Both the position numbers and the translations under genes were made by a program. The notes under the pieces were generated by a model. The model ran no database searches, was not told where the DNA came from, and saw only the letters and a program-made list of their open reading frames with translations. This document shows, piece by piece, positions 17,932-26,738 of a stretch of DNA of 64,000 nt. Numbering within the stretch: position 1 is the stretch's first letter; each line of letters starts with the position of its first letter. This stretch comes from Frankia umida (GTDB taxonomy: Bacteria; Actinomycetota; Actinomycetes; Frankiales; Frankiaceae): the NCBI RefSeq assembly GCF_023242945.1, contig NZ_JALKFT010000006.1, forward strand, positions 62,001 through 126,000. Direction: 5' to 3'.

Positions 17932-18624
17932 TCAGCTCAGGGAGACCTCGCGGCGGGCGGGATCGCGCAGGTCGGTGCCGGCGGCCAGCCAGCGCTGATG
18001 CAGGGCGTCCGGGCCATGGACGCGCTTGTAGGCGGCCTCGTTCATCGTCATCGGCAGCAGCGGCAGGAACCGGACCGGCGCGGGTCCCGGATCGGAGGCG
18101 GAGCCGCCGCCGCTGCCGGGGTCGAAGCCGATGGCCGCGTCGGGGCTGGCCAGCAGGTCGGAGATCGAGAACTCGTCGGTGGCCGCGGACGGCTGTGCCG
18201 CGGTGGGCAGATCGGGGATGAGGCCGCCGGGTTCGGCGACCAGGACGGCGGTGAACGGGGCCCCGTCCCAGAGCGGTTCGCCGAGGTCGAGGGCCGCGCC
18301 GGGGGCGATCGGACGGCTCTCCACCACGGGAATCGCCGCGAGCACCGCGAGCCGGCGCAGCACGCTGTCATGCGGACCGCGCAGCGACAGCACCAGCTCC
18401 GCGCGCGGACCGGCCGGATCGCGCACCGTCGCCGCGGCTGCCGTCATCGGCTCGCGGGACATGCCGAGGGTCAGATAACGCACGATGCCGGTGCGGTCGG
18501 GGCCGTAGCGCAGGATCTCGATCTGCTCGGTACCGAGGAACGTCACGGCGGCCCGGCCGGTGTCGGGGCCGAACACCCCGGCCACGTGCCGTTCGATCCG
18601 GGTGCCCAGCGTGTTGTCGCTCAT
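17932..18624 (-). CDS. Suppressor-of-fused (SUFU) domain protein
   Basis: The 230-residue protein resembles the bacterial suppressor-of-fused domain family: an N-terminal FGPDTGRAAVTFLGTEQIEILRYG portion, YLTLGMS, RAELVLSLRG, and a C-terminal FLPLLPMTMNEAAYKRVHG segment typical of the family. In bacteria these proteins often accompany contact-dependent toxin or immunity genes, but no toxin is visible here. The ATG at 18624 is used; in-frame ATG codons at 18651 and 18642 are possible. It is divergent from the double TerD gene across about 140 bases. Confidence 0.75.
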   Translation of the reverse strand: MSDNTLGTRIERHVAGVFGPDTGRAAVTFLGTEQIEILRYGPDRTGIVRYLTLGMSREPMTAAAATVRDPAGPRAELVLSLRGPHDSVLRRLAVLAAIPVVESRPIAPGAALDLGEPLWDGAPFTAVLVAEPGGLIPDLPTAAQPSAATDEFSISDLLASPDAAIGFDPGSGGGSASDPGPAPVRFLPLLPMTMNEAAYKRVHGPDALHQRWLAAGTDLRDPARREVSLS

Positions 18625-18763
18625 CGGACCGGTTCCGCCCATGCCATGCACCGATCGTAGGGTCGGGACAGGACACGCGCGGTATTCGGGGCGGGAACCG
18701 TCCGCCGCGGTGGGGCCGTTGGACAGGGTGCGCGACCCTGACGAGGCCGGTCATGGAGGGGCA

Positions 18764-20176
18764 ATGGGACAGGTTCTGACGAAAGGTGGCAACGCACCGT
18801 TGCCGACCGGGGACGTCCGGGTCGAGATCGCCTCGTCGAGCCCGTTGGACATCGCCGCGATCCTGGTGACGGCCACCGGCAAGGTCCGTTCGGACGACGA
18901 CTTCGTCTTCTTCAACCAGCCGAACGGCCCCGGGGTTCGGCTGGTGCCGCCGTCGGCGCTGGAGTTCAGCCTGGCCGCCGTCCCGGCCGAGATCGACAAG
19001 GTCGTCGTCACCGGCAGCCTGGACGGCAGCGGCCCGCTCACCTTCGCCGGTGTCCGGGGCCTCGGCATCGCTGTGCGGGACGCGCGTGGTGGCGCTGAGC
19101 TGGTCCGTTTCGATCCGGCTGGCCTCGGCACCGAGACGGCCCTGATCCTCGTCGAGCTCTACCGCCGGGCCGGTTCCTGGAAGGCCCGCGCCGTCGGCCA
19201 GGGCTACGCCTCGGGCCTGGCCGGCATCGCCACCGACTTCGGCATCTCCGTGGACGACCCCGGCACCGCCGAGCAGCCGCAGGTGGGAGGCCAGCAGTGG
19301 GGGCCGCCGCCCGTCCCGCCGGCGGCGCCGTACGGGGCGCCTCCCGGTGGTCAGCAGTGGGGCCCGCCACCGGCGCCGCTTCCGCCGGCCGCACCGCAGT
19401 GGGGCGCACCGCAGTGGGGCGCGCCGCAGCAGCCTGGTCAGCAGTGGGGTCCGCCGCCCGGGCCGCCGCCGGGAGCCGGCCAGCCGTGGGGTCCGCCCGG
19501 GGCGCCGCCGTCCGGGCCGCCGCCCGGCCAGCAGTGGGGTCCGCCGGTTCCCGCCGGTCCGCCCGCCGCTGGCGGTGCGGGCCAGCAGCCTGGTGGGCGG
19601 GTCAACCTGGACAAGGGCCGGGTATCGCTGCGCAAGGGTCAGAGCGTCTCGCTGGTCAAGACGGGCGAGGCGCCGCTGACCCGGGTGCGGATGGGCCTGG
19701 GGTGGGACCCGGCCCAGCGCGGCCGTTCCATCGACCTGGACGCGTCCTGCATCCTGTTCGACGAGCGGGGCAAGGACGTCGACAAGGTCTGGTTCATGTC
19801 CAAGAAGGGTGCCCGCGGTGCCGTGCGCCACTCCGGTGACAACCTCACCGGCAAGGGCGACGGCGACGACGAGACGATCATCGTTGACCTGGCCGCACTG
19901 CCGCCGAGCGTCACCACCCTCATCTTCACCGTGAACAGCTTCCAGGGGCAGCCGTTCACCGAGGTGCGCAACGCCTACTGCCGGCTCTACAACGACCTCA
20001 CCGGTCAGGAGCTCGTCCGCTTCGACCTGTCCGAATCGAAGCCGGCCACCGGTCTGGTCATGTGCCGGGTCCAACGCGACCAGGGCGCTGCGACCTGGGC
20101 GATGACCGCGATCGGCGAGTTCCACGACGGCAAGACCGTCCGCGCGATGGTCAACCCGTCCAAGCAGTACCTCTGA
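18764..20176 (+). CDS. Double TerD-domain protein with Gln-Trp-Gly-Pro linker
   Basis: The 470-residue protein has two TerD/CABP-type domains. The first (about 1-165) is divergent and lacks the acidic calcium motif. The second (about 290-465) is canonical: RVSLRKGQSVSLVK, LGWDP, SIDLDASCILFDE, and GDNLTGKGDGDDETIIVDL, whose aspartates match the calcium site of TerD proteins. Between them lies a linker of roughly 120 residues rich in QQWGPPP repeats. TerD proteins are linked to tellurite resistance and to calcium-responsive stress complexes at the membrane. ATG at 18764 is preceded by GGAGGGG. No other ter genes are in view. Confidence 0.88.
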   Translation: MGQVLTKGGNAPLPTGDVRVEIASSSPLDIAAILVTATGKVRSDDDFVFFNQPNGPGVRLVPPSALEFSLAAVPAEIDKVVVTGSLDGSGPLTFAGVRGLGIAVRDARGGAELVRFDPAGLGTETALILVELYRRAGSWKARAVGQGYASGLAGIATDFGISVDDPGTAEQPQVGGQQWGPPPVPPAAPYGAPPGGQQWGPPPAPLPPAAPQWGAPQWGAPQQPGQQWGPPPGPPPGAGQPWGPPGAPPSGPPPGQQWGPPVPAGPPAAGGAGQQPGGRVNLDKGRVSLRKGQSVSLVKTGEAPLTRVRMGLGWDPAQRGRSIDLDASCILFDERGKDVDKVWFMSKKGARGAVRHSGDNLTGKGDGDDETIIVDLAALPPSVTTLIFTVNSFQGQPFTEVRNAYCRLYNDLTGQELVRFDLSESKPATGLVMCRVQRDQGAATWAMTAIGEFHDGKTVRAMVNPSKQYL

Positions 20177-20253
20177 GCGGTTCCGGGTGGGGCGCCTGGC
20201 GGTGTCGCGGTGACGGTCCGTGGACGGCGGGAGCGGTCGAGGGCCCGGGTGAG

Positions 20254-21147
20254 CTAGTCCTCCGGGTCGGCCTGGGGGTCGGTGGCGAGGCGGCGCAGGC
20301 GGATGATGGCGGTGGCGTCGAGGCGGCCGTCGCCGCGGTCGTGGGCGTCGCTGAGGTCCGACTCGGTGAGTGTGGTCAGCGGCACCGGGATGCCCCGGCG
20401 AGTCGCCTCGTCCAGGCAGATGCGCAGGTCCTTGCGCATCCAGTCGACGGCGAAACCGAAGTCGAACTCATCGCGGATCATGGTGGGGGCGCGGTTGACC
20501 AGATACCAGGAGCTCGCCGCCCCACCGGAGACGGCCGGCAGCACCTGCGTCAGGTCGAGGCCGGCGGCCATCGCGAAGTTCAGCGCCTCCGCCGCGCCCT
20601 CGATCGCCCCCGCCACCAGGATCTGGTTCACCATCTTCGTGAGCTGCCCGGTCCCGACCGGGCCGATCCGGGTGATCGTCGTTCCGTAGGCGGCCAGCAC
20701 CGGACGGACCCGCTCGATGGTCTCCGCCGCACCCCCGCACATCACGCTCAGTCGCCCCGCCTGCGCCCCGGCCTGCCCGCCGGACACCGGCGCGTCGACG
20801 AACCCGACCCCGCGTTCCTGCGCCAACGCGGCGATCTCCACGGCGACCTGCGCGGACGTCGTCGTGTGATCGACGATGATCGCACCGGCCGCCAGCGCCG
20901 CCAGCGCCCCCTGCGGGCCGACCAGCACCTCCCGGACGTCGTCATCCGCGCCCACACACAGACACACCACGTCCGCCCCCGTCGCGGCCGCCGCCGGTGT
21001 CGGCGCCGCGGAGCCGGTGAACTCCTGCGTCCAGCGCCGCGCCGTCGCGGCCGTCCGGTTGAACACCGACGTCTCGAACCCGGCCCGGCTCAGATGCCCC
21101 GCCATCGGATACCCCATCGTGCCCAGACCGAGGAAGGCAACCCGCAT
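20254..21147 (-). CDS. 3-hydroxyisobutyrate dehydrogenase-family oxidoreductase
   Basis: The 297-residue protein begins with the Rossmann motif VAFLGLGTMGYPMAGHL and continues with the family substrate motif DAPVSGGQAGAQAGRL, GPVGTGQLTKMVNQ (with the catalytic lysine) and a C-terminal FAVDWMRKDLRICLDEA. It should oxidise a beta-hydroxyacid with NAD(P). The substrate could be 3-hydroxyisobutyrate, tartronate semialdehyde or another. The ATG at 21147 is used; the frame extends to 21237 without a better start. It is divergent from the MgtE-like gene across nearly 400 bases. Confidence 0.86.
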   Translation of the reverse strand: MRVAFLGLGTMGYPMAGHLSRAGFETSVFNRTAATARRWTQEFTGSAAPTPAAAATGADVVCLCVGADDDVREVLVGPQGALAALAAGAIIVDHTTTSAQVAVEIAALAQERGVGFVDAPVSGGQAGAQAGRLSVMCGGAAETIERVRPVLAAYGTTITRIGPVGTGQLTKMVNQILVAGAIEGAAEALNFAMAAGLDLTQVLPAVSGGAASSWYLVNRAPTMIRDEFDFGFAVDWMRKDLRICLDEATRRGIPVPLTTLTESDLSDAHDRGDGRLDATAIIRLRRLATDPQADPED

Positions 21148-21543
21148 CTCCAGACCCCACTCTCCGTAGTGCGCGACGCCCGTGCGGCGTTCCGCGCCCC
21201 GCGTCCGTTCCTGGGACGCGGTACCGCCCCCCATCATGGCGACGGTCTGTGCCCCTTTCGCGGGAGCCGCGGGTGGGTGGGGTGCGCGGGGGCGCCGTGG
21301 TCGGGTTCGGGGCCGATTCGCCGGCTACGACGACCCGGGCAGGTGGATGCCGACCCCGGGTCGGCCGCGGGGTGTGGTGGTGGCGAGGGGCGGTGTGACG
21401 GGATGGGTGGGTTGCGGTGGGTGGTGGGACGGGTAACCTCCGGCCGTGACGACCTCCGTGGCACCGACCTGGCCAGATTCGCCCTGCCACGTCCGTCCGT
21501 ACGTCCAGCGGGTGCGGTCCGTGCGTGGGAGGTGGTGAGGGGG
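21148..21543. other. Divergent intergenic region before the MgtE/CBS gene
   Basis: This 396-base region contains a promoter candidate for the rightward gene at 21412-21439 and G-rich sequence around 21260-21420. No small gene is convincing; open frames crossing it are extensions of neighbours. Confidence 0.45.
21412..21439 (+). promoter_or_regulatory. Candidate housekeeping promoter for the MgtE/CBS operon
   Basis: TTGCGG (21412-21417) and TAACCT (21434-21439) are separated by 16 bases. This resembles a principal-sigma promoter and lies about 100 bases before the ATG at 21544. Confidence 0.4.
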
Positions 21544-22977
21544 ATGCCGACGCGTCCGGCGCAGTCCCGGTTCTTCTGTCGACGGCTGGCGGGGCTGCTC
21601 GTCCTCGATCCGAACGGGGATCAGGTCGGGCGCGTCCACGATGTGATCGTGGCGTTGCGGCTGGGGCATGAGCCGCCGCGGGTGCTGGGGCTGGCGGTCG
21701 AGGTGCAGCGCCGGCCGATCTTCGTGCCGATCGGCCGGGTGACAGGGGTGGAGTCCGGCGCGGTGGTGCTGTCGTCGGCGCGGCTGAGCTGGCGGCGGTT
21801 CGAGCAGCGACCGAACGAGACGCGGGTGCTCGCCGAACTGCTCGACCGGCGGGTGCGGCTGCTGGGACCGGGCGAGTCCGCGTCCCGCGCGACGTTCGGG
21901 GCCTCCGGGTCGTCCGAACGGGCGGGGAAGGCGGAGGCCGGCGGCGGCCAGGAGGCCAAGGGGGAGGAGGTCACCGTCGTGGACGCGGCGATCGAGCCGG
22001 TGCGCGGCGGTGACTGGGTGCTCGAACAGGTGGCGGTGCGGCGGGGTCGCGGGCGTCGGGGCGAGGTCCGCACGGTGTCGTGGGACGACGTGAGTGGCTT
22101 CTCGCTGCCGGAGGAGGGGCAGGGGGCCGCGAACCTGCTGGCCGCGTTCGAGAAGCTGCGGCCGGCGGACCTCGCCGGCTTGCTGCACGACCTGTCGGAC
22201 AAGCGACGGGCGGAGGTCGCGGCGGCCCTGGACGACGAGCGCCTCGCCGACGTCCTCGAGGAACTGCCCGAGGACGAGCAGGTCGAACTGCTCGGCGGAC
22301 TGGCCGAGGAACGCGCCGCCGACGTGCTCGAGGCGATGGATCCCGACGACGCCGCCGACCTGCTCGGCGAACTACCCGCCGAGGACGCCGAACGGCTGCT
22401 GCGCCTGATGGAGCCGGACGAGGCCGCCGGGGTGCGCCGGTTGCTGCTCTACGCCGATGACAGCGCCGGCGGCATCATGACCAGCGAGCCCGTGGTGCTC
22501 CCGCCGAACGCGACGGTCGCCGAGGCGCTCGCGCGCATCCGGGAACCGGAACTGTCGCCGGCACTGGCCGCGCAGGTGTACGTCGTGCGCCCGCCGTGCG
22601 AGACGCCGACGGGCCGCTACCTCGGCCTGGCGCACTTCCAGCGGCTGCTGCGGGAACCGCCGTCGACGCTGGTCGGCGGGGTGATCGAGGTGGACATCGC
22701 CTCCCTGCGCCCGGATACACCGCTGGCGGAGGTGACCCGGCATCTCGCGTCGTACAACCTGGTCGCGGCGCCGGTGCTGGACGGGGCCGGACGGCTCGTC
22801 GGGGTGGTGACCGTCGATGACGTCCTCGACCATCTGCTGCCGGCCGACTGGCGGGAACGCCAACTGGACGCGGATGAGGTCGAGGCGCGGACGGGGCCCG
22901 GCGCCGGAACCCCGCCCGCGGCCGGCGGGGACGATCCGGGCGCCGTCGGCGAGGTCTCGGCGGGGGCACAGTTGTGA
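21544..22977 (+). CDS. PRC-barrel, MgtE-N and CBS domain protein without transporter
   Basis: The 477-residue protein has an N-terminal PRC-barrel-like segment (about 10-160, LVLDPNGDQVGRVHDVIV), then the superhelical MgtE N domain (about 190-310) with repeated LEELPEDEQVELL-type units. Two CBS domains follow (about 315-450), with SAGGIMTSEPVVLPPNATV and LVGVVTVDDVLDHLLP. The membrane channel of MgtE is absent, so it cannot itself carry magnesium; it is likely a soluble magnesium or nucleotide sensor. The stop overlaps the start of the DUF1003 membrane protein, an obvious candidate partner. The pair is known from Streptomyces and mycobacteria. ATG at 21544 follows a GAGGTGGTGAGGGGG ribosome site. 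Confidence 0.85.
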   Translation: MPTRPAQSRFFCRRLAGLLVLDPNGDQVGRVHDVIVALRLGHEPPRVLGLAVEVQRRPIFVPIGRVTGVESGAVVLSSARLSWRRFEQRPNETRVLAELLDRRVRLLGPGESASRATFGASGSSERAGKAEAGGGQEAKGEEVTVVDAAIEPVRGGDWVLEQVAVRRGRGRRGEVRTVSWDDVSGFSLPEEGQGAANLLAAFEKLRPADLAGLLHDLSDKRRAEVAAALDDERLADVLEELPEDEQVELLGGLAEERAADVLEAMDPDDAADLLGELPAEDAERLLRLMEPDEAAGVRRLLLYADDSAGGIMTSEPVVLPPNATVAEALARIREPELSPALAAQVYVVRPPCETPTGRYLGLAHFQRLLREPPSTLVGGVIEVDIASLRPDTPLAEVTRHLASYNLVAAPVLDGAGRLVGVVTVDDVLDHLLPADWRERQLDADEVEARTGPGAGTPPAAGGDDPGAVGEVSAGAQL

Positions 22978-23594
22978 TCCGTCGTCGGCGGCGGGGGCCG
23001 CGTCTGGATCAGCCGCGGGCGTCGCGGCGCGCTCGGGTGCGGCCGTCGTCCTACGAGGCGGACGCGTTCGGCCGGATCGCCGAACGGATCGCCCGGTTCC
23101 TCGGCACCGCGCGGTTCCTGGTGGTGCAGAGCATCGTCATCGTGCTGTGGATCGCCTACAACATCGCCGCACCGTCGAGCATCCGGTTCGACTCGTTCCC
23201 GTTCATCTTCCTGACCCTGGCGCTGTCGCTGCAGGCGGCGTACGCGGCACCGCTGATCCTGCTCGCGCAGAACCGCCAGGACGACCGGGACCGCGCCAAC
23301 CTCGCCCAGGACCGTGAGCAGACGGTGCGCACCCGAGAGGACACCGAGTACCTCGCCCGGGAGGTCGCCGCGATGCGCATCACCATCGGTGAGCTGGCCA
23401 CCCGCGACTTCCTGCGGTCCGAACTCCGCGGCCTGCTCATCGAGCTGGACCTGCCCGAGCGCCCCCGCAACCGCAAACGCGACCGCGATCGTCCCCGTGA
23501 CCGCAATGGTGACCGCAGGGAGCAGCGGCCACGCCAGGAGCCGGCCAGCCATGCGCATCCCGGACCACCCAGCGAACACGCCCCGCCCGGCTGA
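22974..23594 (+). CDS. DUF1003 membrane protein
   Basis: The 206-residue protein has a basic N-terminus, then two membrane helices (FLVVQSIVIVLWIAYNI and FPFIFLTLALSLQAAYAAPLILL) followed by AQNRQDDRDR, the signature of DUF1003. A coiled-coil-like segment and a strongly charged tail with RDR/RNR repeats complete it. Function is unknown; the family is often adjacent to MgtE-like sensor genes. GTG at 22974 overlaps the upstream stop (GTGA), so the two are translationally coupled and may act as a sensor-membrane pair. Confidence 0.85.
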   Translation: MIRRRRRGPRLDQPRASRRARVRPSSYEADAFGRIAERIARFLGTARFLVVQSIVIVLWIAYNIAAPSSIRFDSFPFIFLTLALSLQAAYAAPLILLAQNRQDDRDRANLAQDREQTVRTREDTEYLAREVAAMRITIGELATRDFLRSELRGLLIELDLPERPRNRKRDRDRPRDRNGDRREQRPRQEPASHAHPGPPSEHAPPG

Positions 23595-23705
23595 CCTGGC
23601 CGGCCAGCCCGCGTGAACCGGCTGGCCCGCCTGGCCGGCACAGCGGTGCTGGCCGGAACGGTGGTTACTACTCGCTGGCGCGATGGTTACTGGCCGGCGC
23701 AGCGG

Positions 23706-24059
23706 TTACTGGCTGGCGGCGCCGCGGCAGAGGGTCAGGACCGCCAGGGCGATCTCGACGCCGCGGGGGCCCAGCTCGTCCGCCCAGGACGCGATGATTC
23801 TGTTCTCCCGGGCGTGTTCGATCCGCGGGCCCCCCTCGACCTGTCGCAGCGACTGGATCTGGCTGGACAGATCGCGGCGGTTGGTCAGCAGCGCGCGCAG
23901 TTGGGCGTCGATGTCGTCGATGAGCCCGCGCCCCTCGGCGATGCTGCTGATCGTCGGCGCGGTGCTGACCACGCGGGCGTGTGCCACGTCACCAGGTGCG
24001 CCGGGTGCGGGGATCGCGGCGTCGGAACGGTCGACGAGGTTCTCCGCGGTGTTCTCCAC
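23706..24059 (-). CDS. Chorismate mutase, AroQ type
   Basis: The 117-residue protein has the helical AroQ pattern: SSIAEGRGLIDDIDAQLRAL with the first arginine and acidic residues, LLTNRRDLSSQIQSLR in the second helix and REN(R)IIASWADELGP in the third. It should convert chorismate to prephenate for phenylalanine and tyrosine synthesis. GTG at 24059 was chosen because AAAGG lies nine bases upstream and family similarity begins shortly afterwards; the frame extends to 24227. It is convergent with the DUF1003 gene across about 110 bases holding GGTTACTGGC-type repeats and a CTGGCCGGCCAG palindrome (23596-23607). Confidence 0.83.
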   Translation of the reverse strand: MENTAENLVDRSDAAIPAPGAPGDVAHARVVSTAPTISSIAEGRGLIDDIDAQLRALLTNRRDLSSQIQSLRQVEGGPRIEHARENRIIASWADELGPRGVEIALAVLTLCRGAASQ

Positions 24060-24311
24060 AAGGGGGACCTTTCGTTCGGAGGTCCGGCGCCGCCCAGGCG
24101 AGATCAACCCGGGACTGACCGGGCCTGGCCTGGGCTTGTGCCGCGCGACGTCAGCGGCTGAGCGGGGACCGGACCCGATCCCCATAAAAAATGGGCGGCA
24201 GCACGCCGTGACTCGCGACGCGACCACACCCCATGGCTAGAGCATGCCAGCCGCGCACGGATCCGTCCAGGTACACCGATCCCACTGCGGCACCGTCCGC
24301 GTTCGTGCGGA

Positions 24312-24884
24312 TTATCCGGCCTGCCCGGATGCAACAACCTGCCGAGACTCGGCAGTCTCCGCCTCGGCTGCCCCCGCTGCTCCTGCTGCCGGCTCCGCCG
24401 ATGCTGTCGACTCCGCGGGCGGCTGGGGCTGGATGCGGCGGGCGCCGGGGCCGGGCAGGCGCACCACCTCGGTGACGCCGACCTCCTGGCCGCACGTCTC
24501 GCAGCGGCGCCGGTCGTCGATGTGGCCGCCGCAGCCGCGATGGTGGATGACGAACGGGGCCTCGCCGCCCTTGAGGTGCCGGTCACCCCAGGTCATCAGG
24601 GAATTGAGGATCGGCCAGATGTCGCGGCCGCGCTCGGTGAGCACGTACTCGAAGCGTTCGGGCTGCTCGCTGTAGCGGCGGCGCTCGAAGACGCCGGCCT
24701 CGGTCAGCCGGGCCAGCCGGTCGCTGAGCACCGTGCGGGCGATGCCGAGGCGGGCCTGGAAATCGGCGAACCGGGTGACGCCCAGGCAGGCATCGCGTGC
24801 GATCAACAGCGTCCACCGATCGCCCAGGACCTCCAGGGTCGCGGCGATGGAACAGATCTCCTGCTCGTAGGTCCGCGGCAGCAT
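24312..24884 (-). CDS. HxlR-family transcriptional regulator
   Basis: The 190-residue protein is an HxlR winged-helix repressor: CSIAATLEVLGDRWTLLIAR, GVTRFADFQARLGIARTVLSDRLARL, FERRRYSEQPERFEYVLTERG and WGDRHL are in the expected order. It continues with an unusual C-terminal zinc-like region (HHRGCGGHIDDRRRCETCG) that many longer HxlR members carry, then an alanine-rich tail. The ATG at 24884 lies directly next to an array of operator-like repeats shared with the divergent MFS gene. By analogy it represses itself and the transporter, responding to a ligand or redox signal not identifiable here. Confidence 0.88.
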   Translation of the reverse strand: MLPRTYEQEICSIAATLEVLGDRWTLLIARDACLGVTRFADFQARLGIARTVLSDRLARLTEAGVFERRRYSEQPERFEYVLTERGRDIWPILNSLMTWGDRHLKGGEAPFVIHHRGCGGHIDDRRRCETCGQEVGVTEVVRLPGPGARRIQPQPPAESTASAEPAAGAAGAAEAETAESRQVVASGQAG

Positions 24885-24894
24885 GCCATCGATT

Positions 24895-24976
24895 GTAGCG
24901 TCACCATACCGACTGTTGGTAGCGTCACGATACTCAAATGTTGGTATCGTGATTGGACCATCTGCGGGTAGCGTCA
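24895..24976. promoter_or_regulatory. Repeated operator between hxlR-type regulator and MFS gene
   Basis: GTAGCGTCACCATAC (24895-24909) and GTAGCGTCACGATAC (24919-24933) are direct repeats 24 bases apart. TCACGATAC (24925-24933) also forms a perfect inverted repeat with GTATCGTGA (24944-24952), and GTAGCGTCA recurs at 24968-24976. The array covers the divergent promoters and is the likely HxlR binding region. Confidence 0.68.
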
Positions 24977-25031
24977 TCGCACTGACTGTCGCCCGTCGTC
25001 CTGTGTCGTTCACCGCCTGGAGAGGTCGCTC

Positions 25032-26534
25032 ATGCGTGCGGATGCCCGCCTGCGCTGGGTCCTGCTCGTCACCTCGGCGGCGACGTTCGTCGCCAGCCTC
25101 GATCTGTTCGTCGTCAACGTCGCGTTCGGTGATCTGGCGCGGGAGTTCCACACCGAGCCCGCCACGCTGTCCTGGGTGCTCAACGGCTACACGATCGTTC
25201 TGGCCGCGCTGCCCATCCCGTTCGGCCGCTTCGCCGACGCCTACGGGCGGCTGCGCTGGTTCGTCGGCGGGATGGTGCTGTTCGCCGTGGCCTCGGTGCT
25301 GTGCGCCGCCGCACCGTCGCTGGACTGGCTGATCGCCGCCCGGGTCGCCCAGGGCGTCGGCGCCGCCGCACTGCTGCCCACCTCGCTCGGCCTGCTGCTC
25401 GGCGAGTTCCCCCCGGCGCGCCGGGCGGCCGCCGTCGCCACCTGGGCGGCCACCGGCTCGGTCGCCGCCGCGTTCGGCACCCCCGTCGGCGCGCTGCTCA
25501 CCCGGGCGAGCTGGCGCTGGATCTTCCTGATCAACGTGCCGATCGTGATCGTGACCCTGCTGATCGCACGCCGGGTCCTGACCGAATCCCGCGCCGAGGC
25601 CCCGGCCGGCTCGGGTGCGGTCGTGCGGCCCGACCTGTTCGGCACCGCCCTGCTCACCGCCGGGATCGCCCTGGTGACGTTGGGTCTCGTCGAGGCCGAG
25701 AGCTGGGGCTGGACCGGGGCGCGCACGCTGGGCGCGCTGCTCGGTGGGCTGGCTCTGGTCGCGGCGTTCCTCTGGCAGTGCACCCGACACCGGGCGCCCG
25801 TGCTCGAACTCGACCTGTTCCGCGACCGGCAGTTCAGCGCCGCCACCGGCGCCACCGTGCTGCTGTTCACCGGGTTCGGGGCGCTGCTGCTCGGCAACGT
25901 GCTGCTGCTGACCGATCTGTGGCGCCAGGACGTCCTCGCCGCCGGGCTCGAGTTCGCCCCCGCTGGCATCGTCTCGGCGATCGTGGCGATGTTCGCCGCC
26001 GCCCGGCTGGCCGCCCGGTTCGGCTACCGGGTGCTCGGCGCGACCGGCTGCCTCACGATCGCCGCGTCCCTGCTGGCCTACCGGATCGGCATCGGCACCA
26101 CCCCCGACTTCCCGCGGGAGGTCCTGCCGTTCGAGATCACCTGCGGCGCCGGCATCGGCCTGGTCATCCCGACCCTGGCCGCGGCGATCTCCGCCTCGCT
26201 GCCCGCCACCCGCCGGGCCACCGGTAGCGCCGTGTTCGCCATGGCCCGCCAGCTCGGCACCGTCCTTGGCGTCGGCGCGACGGTCGCGCTGATGGCGAGC
26301 CCGTCCGGGGTCCCTGACCTCGCCCACTACCAGCGGGTCTGGGTCCTCATCGCGGTCGTCGAGGTCGCCGCGGCCCTGGCCTGCCTGCTGCTGCCCGCCC
26401 GTCCCACCCCGGTGTCGCCCGGCACGCTGGTCTCACCGCCCACCTCGGTGGTGGCCCCGGTGACGGATACCGCTCCGGCAGGTGGGCCCGTCCCAGGCCC
26501 GCTGCCGGTGCCCGCCGGCACCGCCTCTGGCTGA
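25032..26534 (+). CDS. MFS drug efflux transporter, DHA2 (14-helix) family
   Basis: The 500-residue membrane protein starts with SAATFVASLDLFVVNVA, the DHA2 motif in helix 1, followed by GRFADAYGRLRW (motif A) and RVAQGVGAAALLPTSL with motif C-like GSVAAAFGTPVGALL. About fourteen helices can be drawn, and the tail is Pro/Thr-rich. It should export drugs or metabolites using the proton gradient. It is divergent from the HxlR regulator, whose operator array lies in the shared 147-base region, so induction by its own substrate is likely by inference. ATG at 25032 follows GGAGAGGTCGCTC, a good ribosome site. Confidence 0.92.
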   Translation: MRADARLRWVLLVTSAATFVASLDLFVVNVAFGDLAREFHTEPATLSWVLNGYTIVLAALPIPFGRFADAYGRLRWFVGGMVLFAVASVLCAAAPSLDWLIAARVAQGVGAAALLPTSLGLLLGEFPPARRAAAVATWAATGSVAAAFGTPVGALLTRASWRWIFLINVPIVIVTLLIARRVLTESRAEAPAGSGAVVRPDLFGTALLTAGIALVTLGLVEAESWGWTGARTLGALLGGLALVAAFLWQCTRHRAPVLELDLFRDRQFSAATGATVLLFTGFGALLLGNVLLLTDLWRQDVLAAGLEFAPAGIVSAIVAMFAAARLAARFGYRVLGATGCLTIAASLLAYRIGIGTTPDFPREVLPFEITCGAGIGLVIPTLAAAISASLPATRRATGSAVFAMARQLGTVLGVGATVALMASPSGVPDLAHYQRVWVLIAVVEVAAALACLLLPARPTPVSPGTLVSPPTSVVAPVTDTAPAGGPVPGPLPVPAGTASG

Positions 26535-26738
26535 TGGTGCGCGCGCTGCCCAGGTCGAGACAATCTCGGGCCTGTCGATCAACGTGGTTCTTCTGCAGGC
26601 TTTAAAAGCGAATCCTTATCCGTTTTCTTCCGGTGGGATCCATCCGCCCCACCAGGACGCCGGCGTCGACAACGGCCCGGGACGGCGACGATGTCCCGCC
26701 TCGGAGAACACCTCGGTACGGGCGGACAATCACGGGTC

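Noticed and set aside
24181..24195. CCCAT-AAAAA-ATGGG hairpin as a terminator
   Set aside because: Stem is only five base pairs, with no T tract, and no gene ends there; it lies upstream of the chorismate mutase gene.
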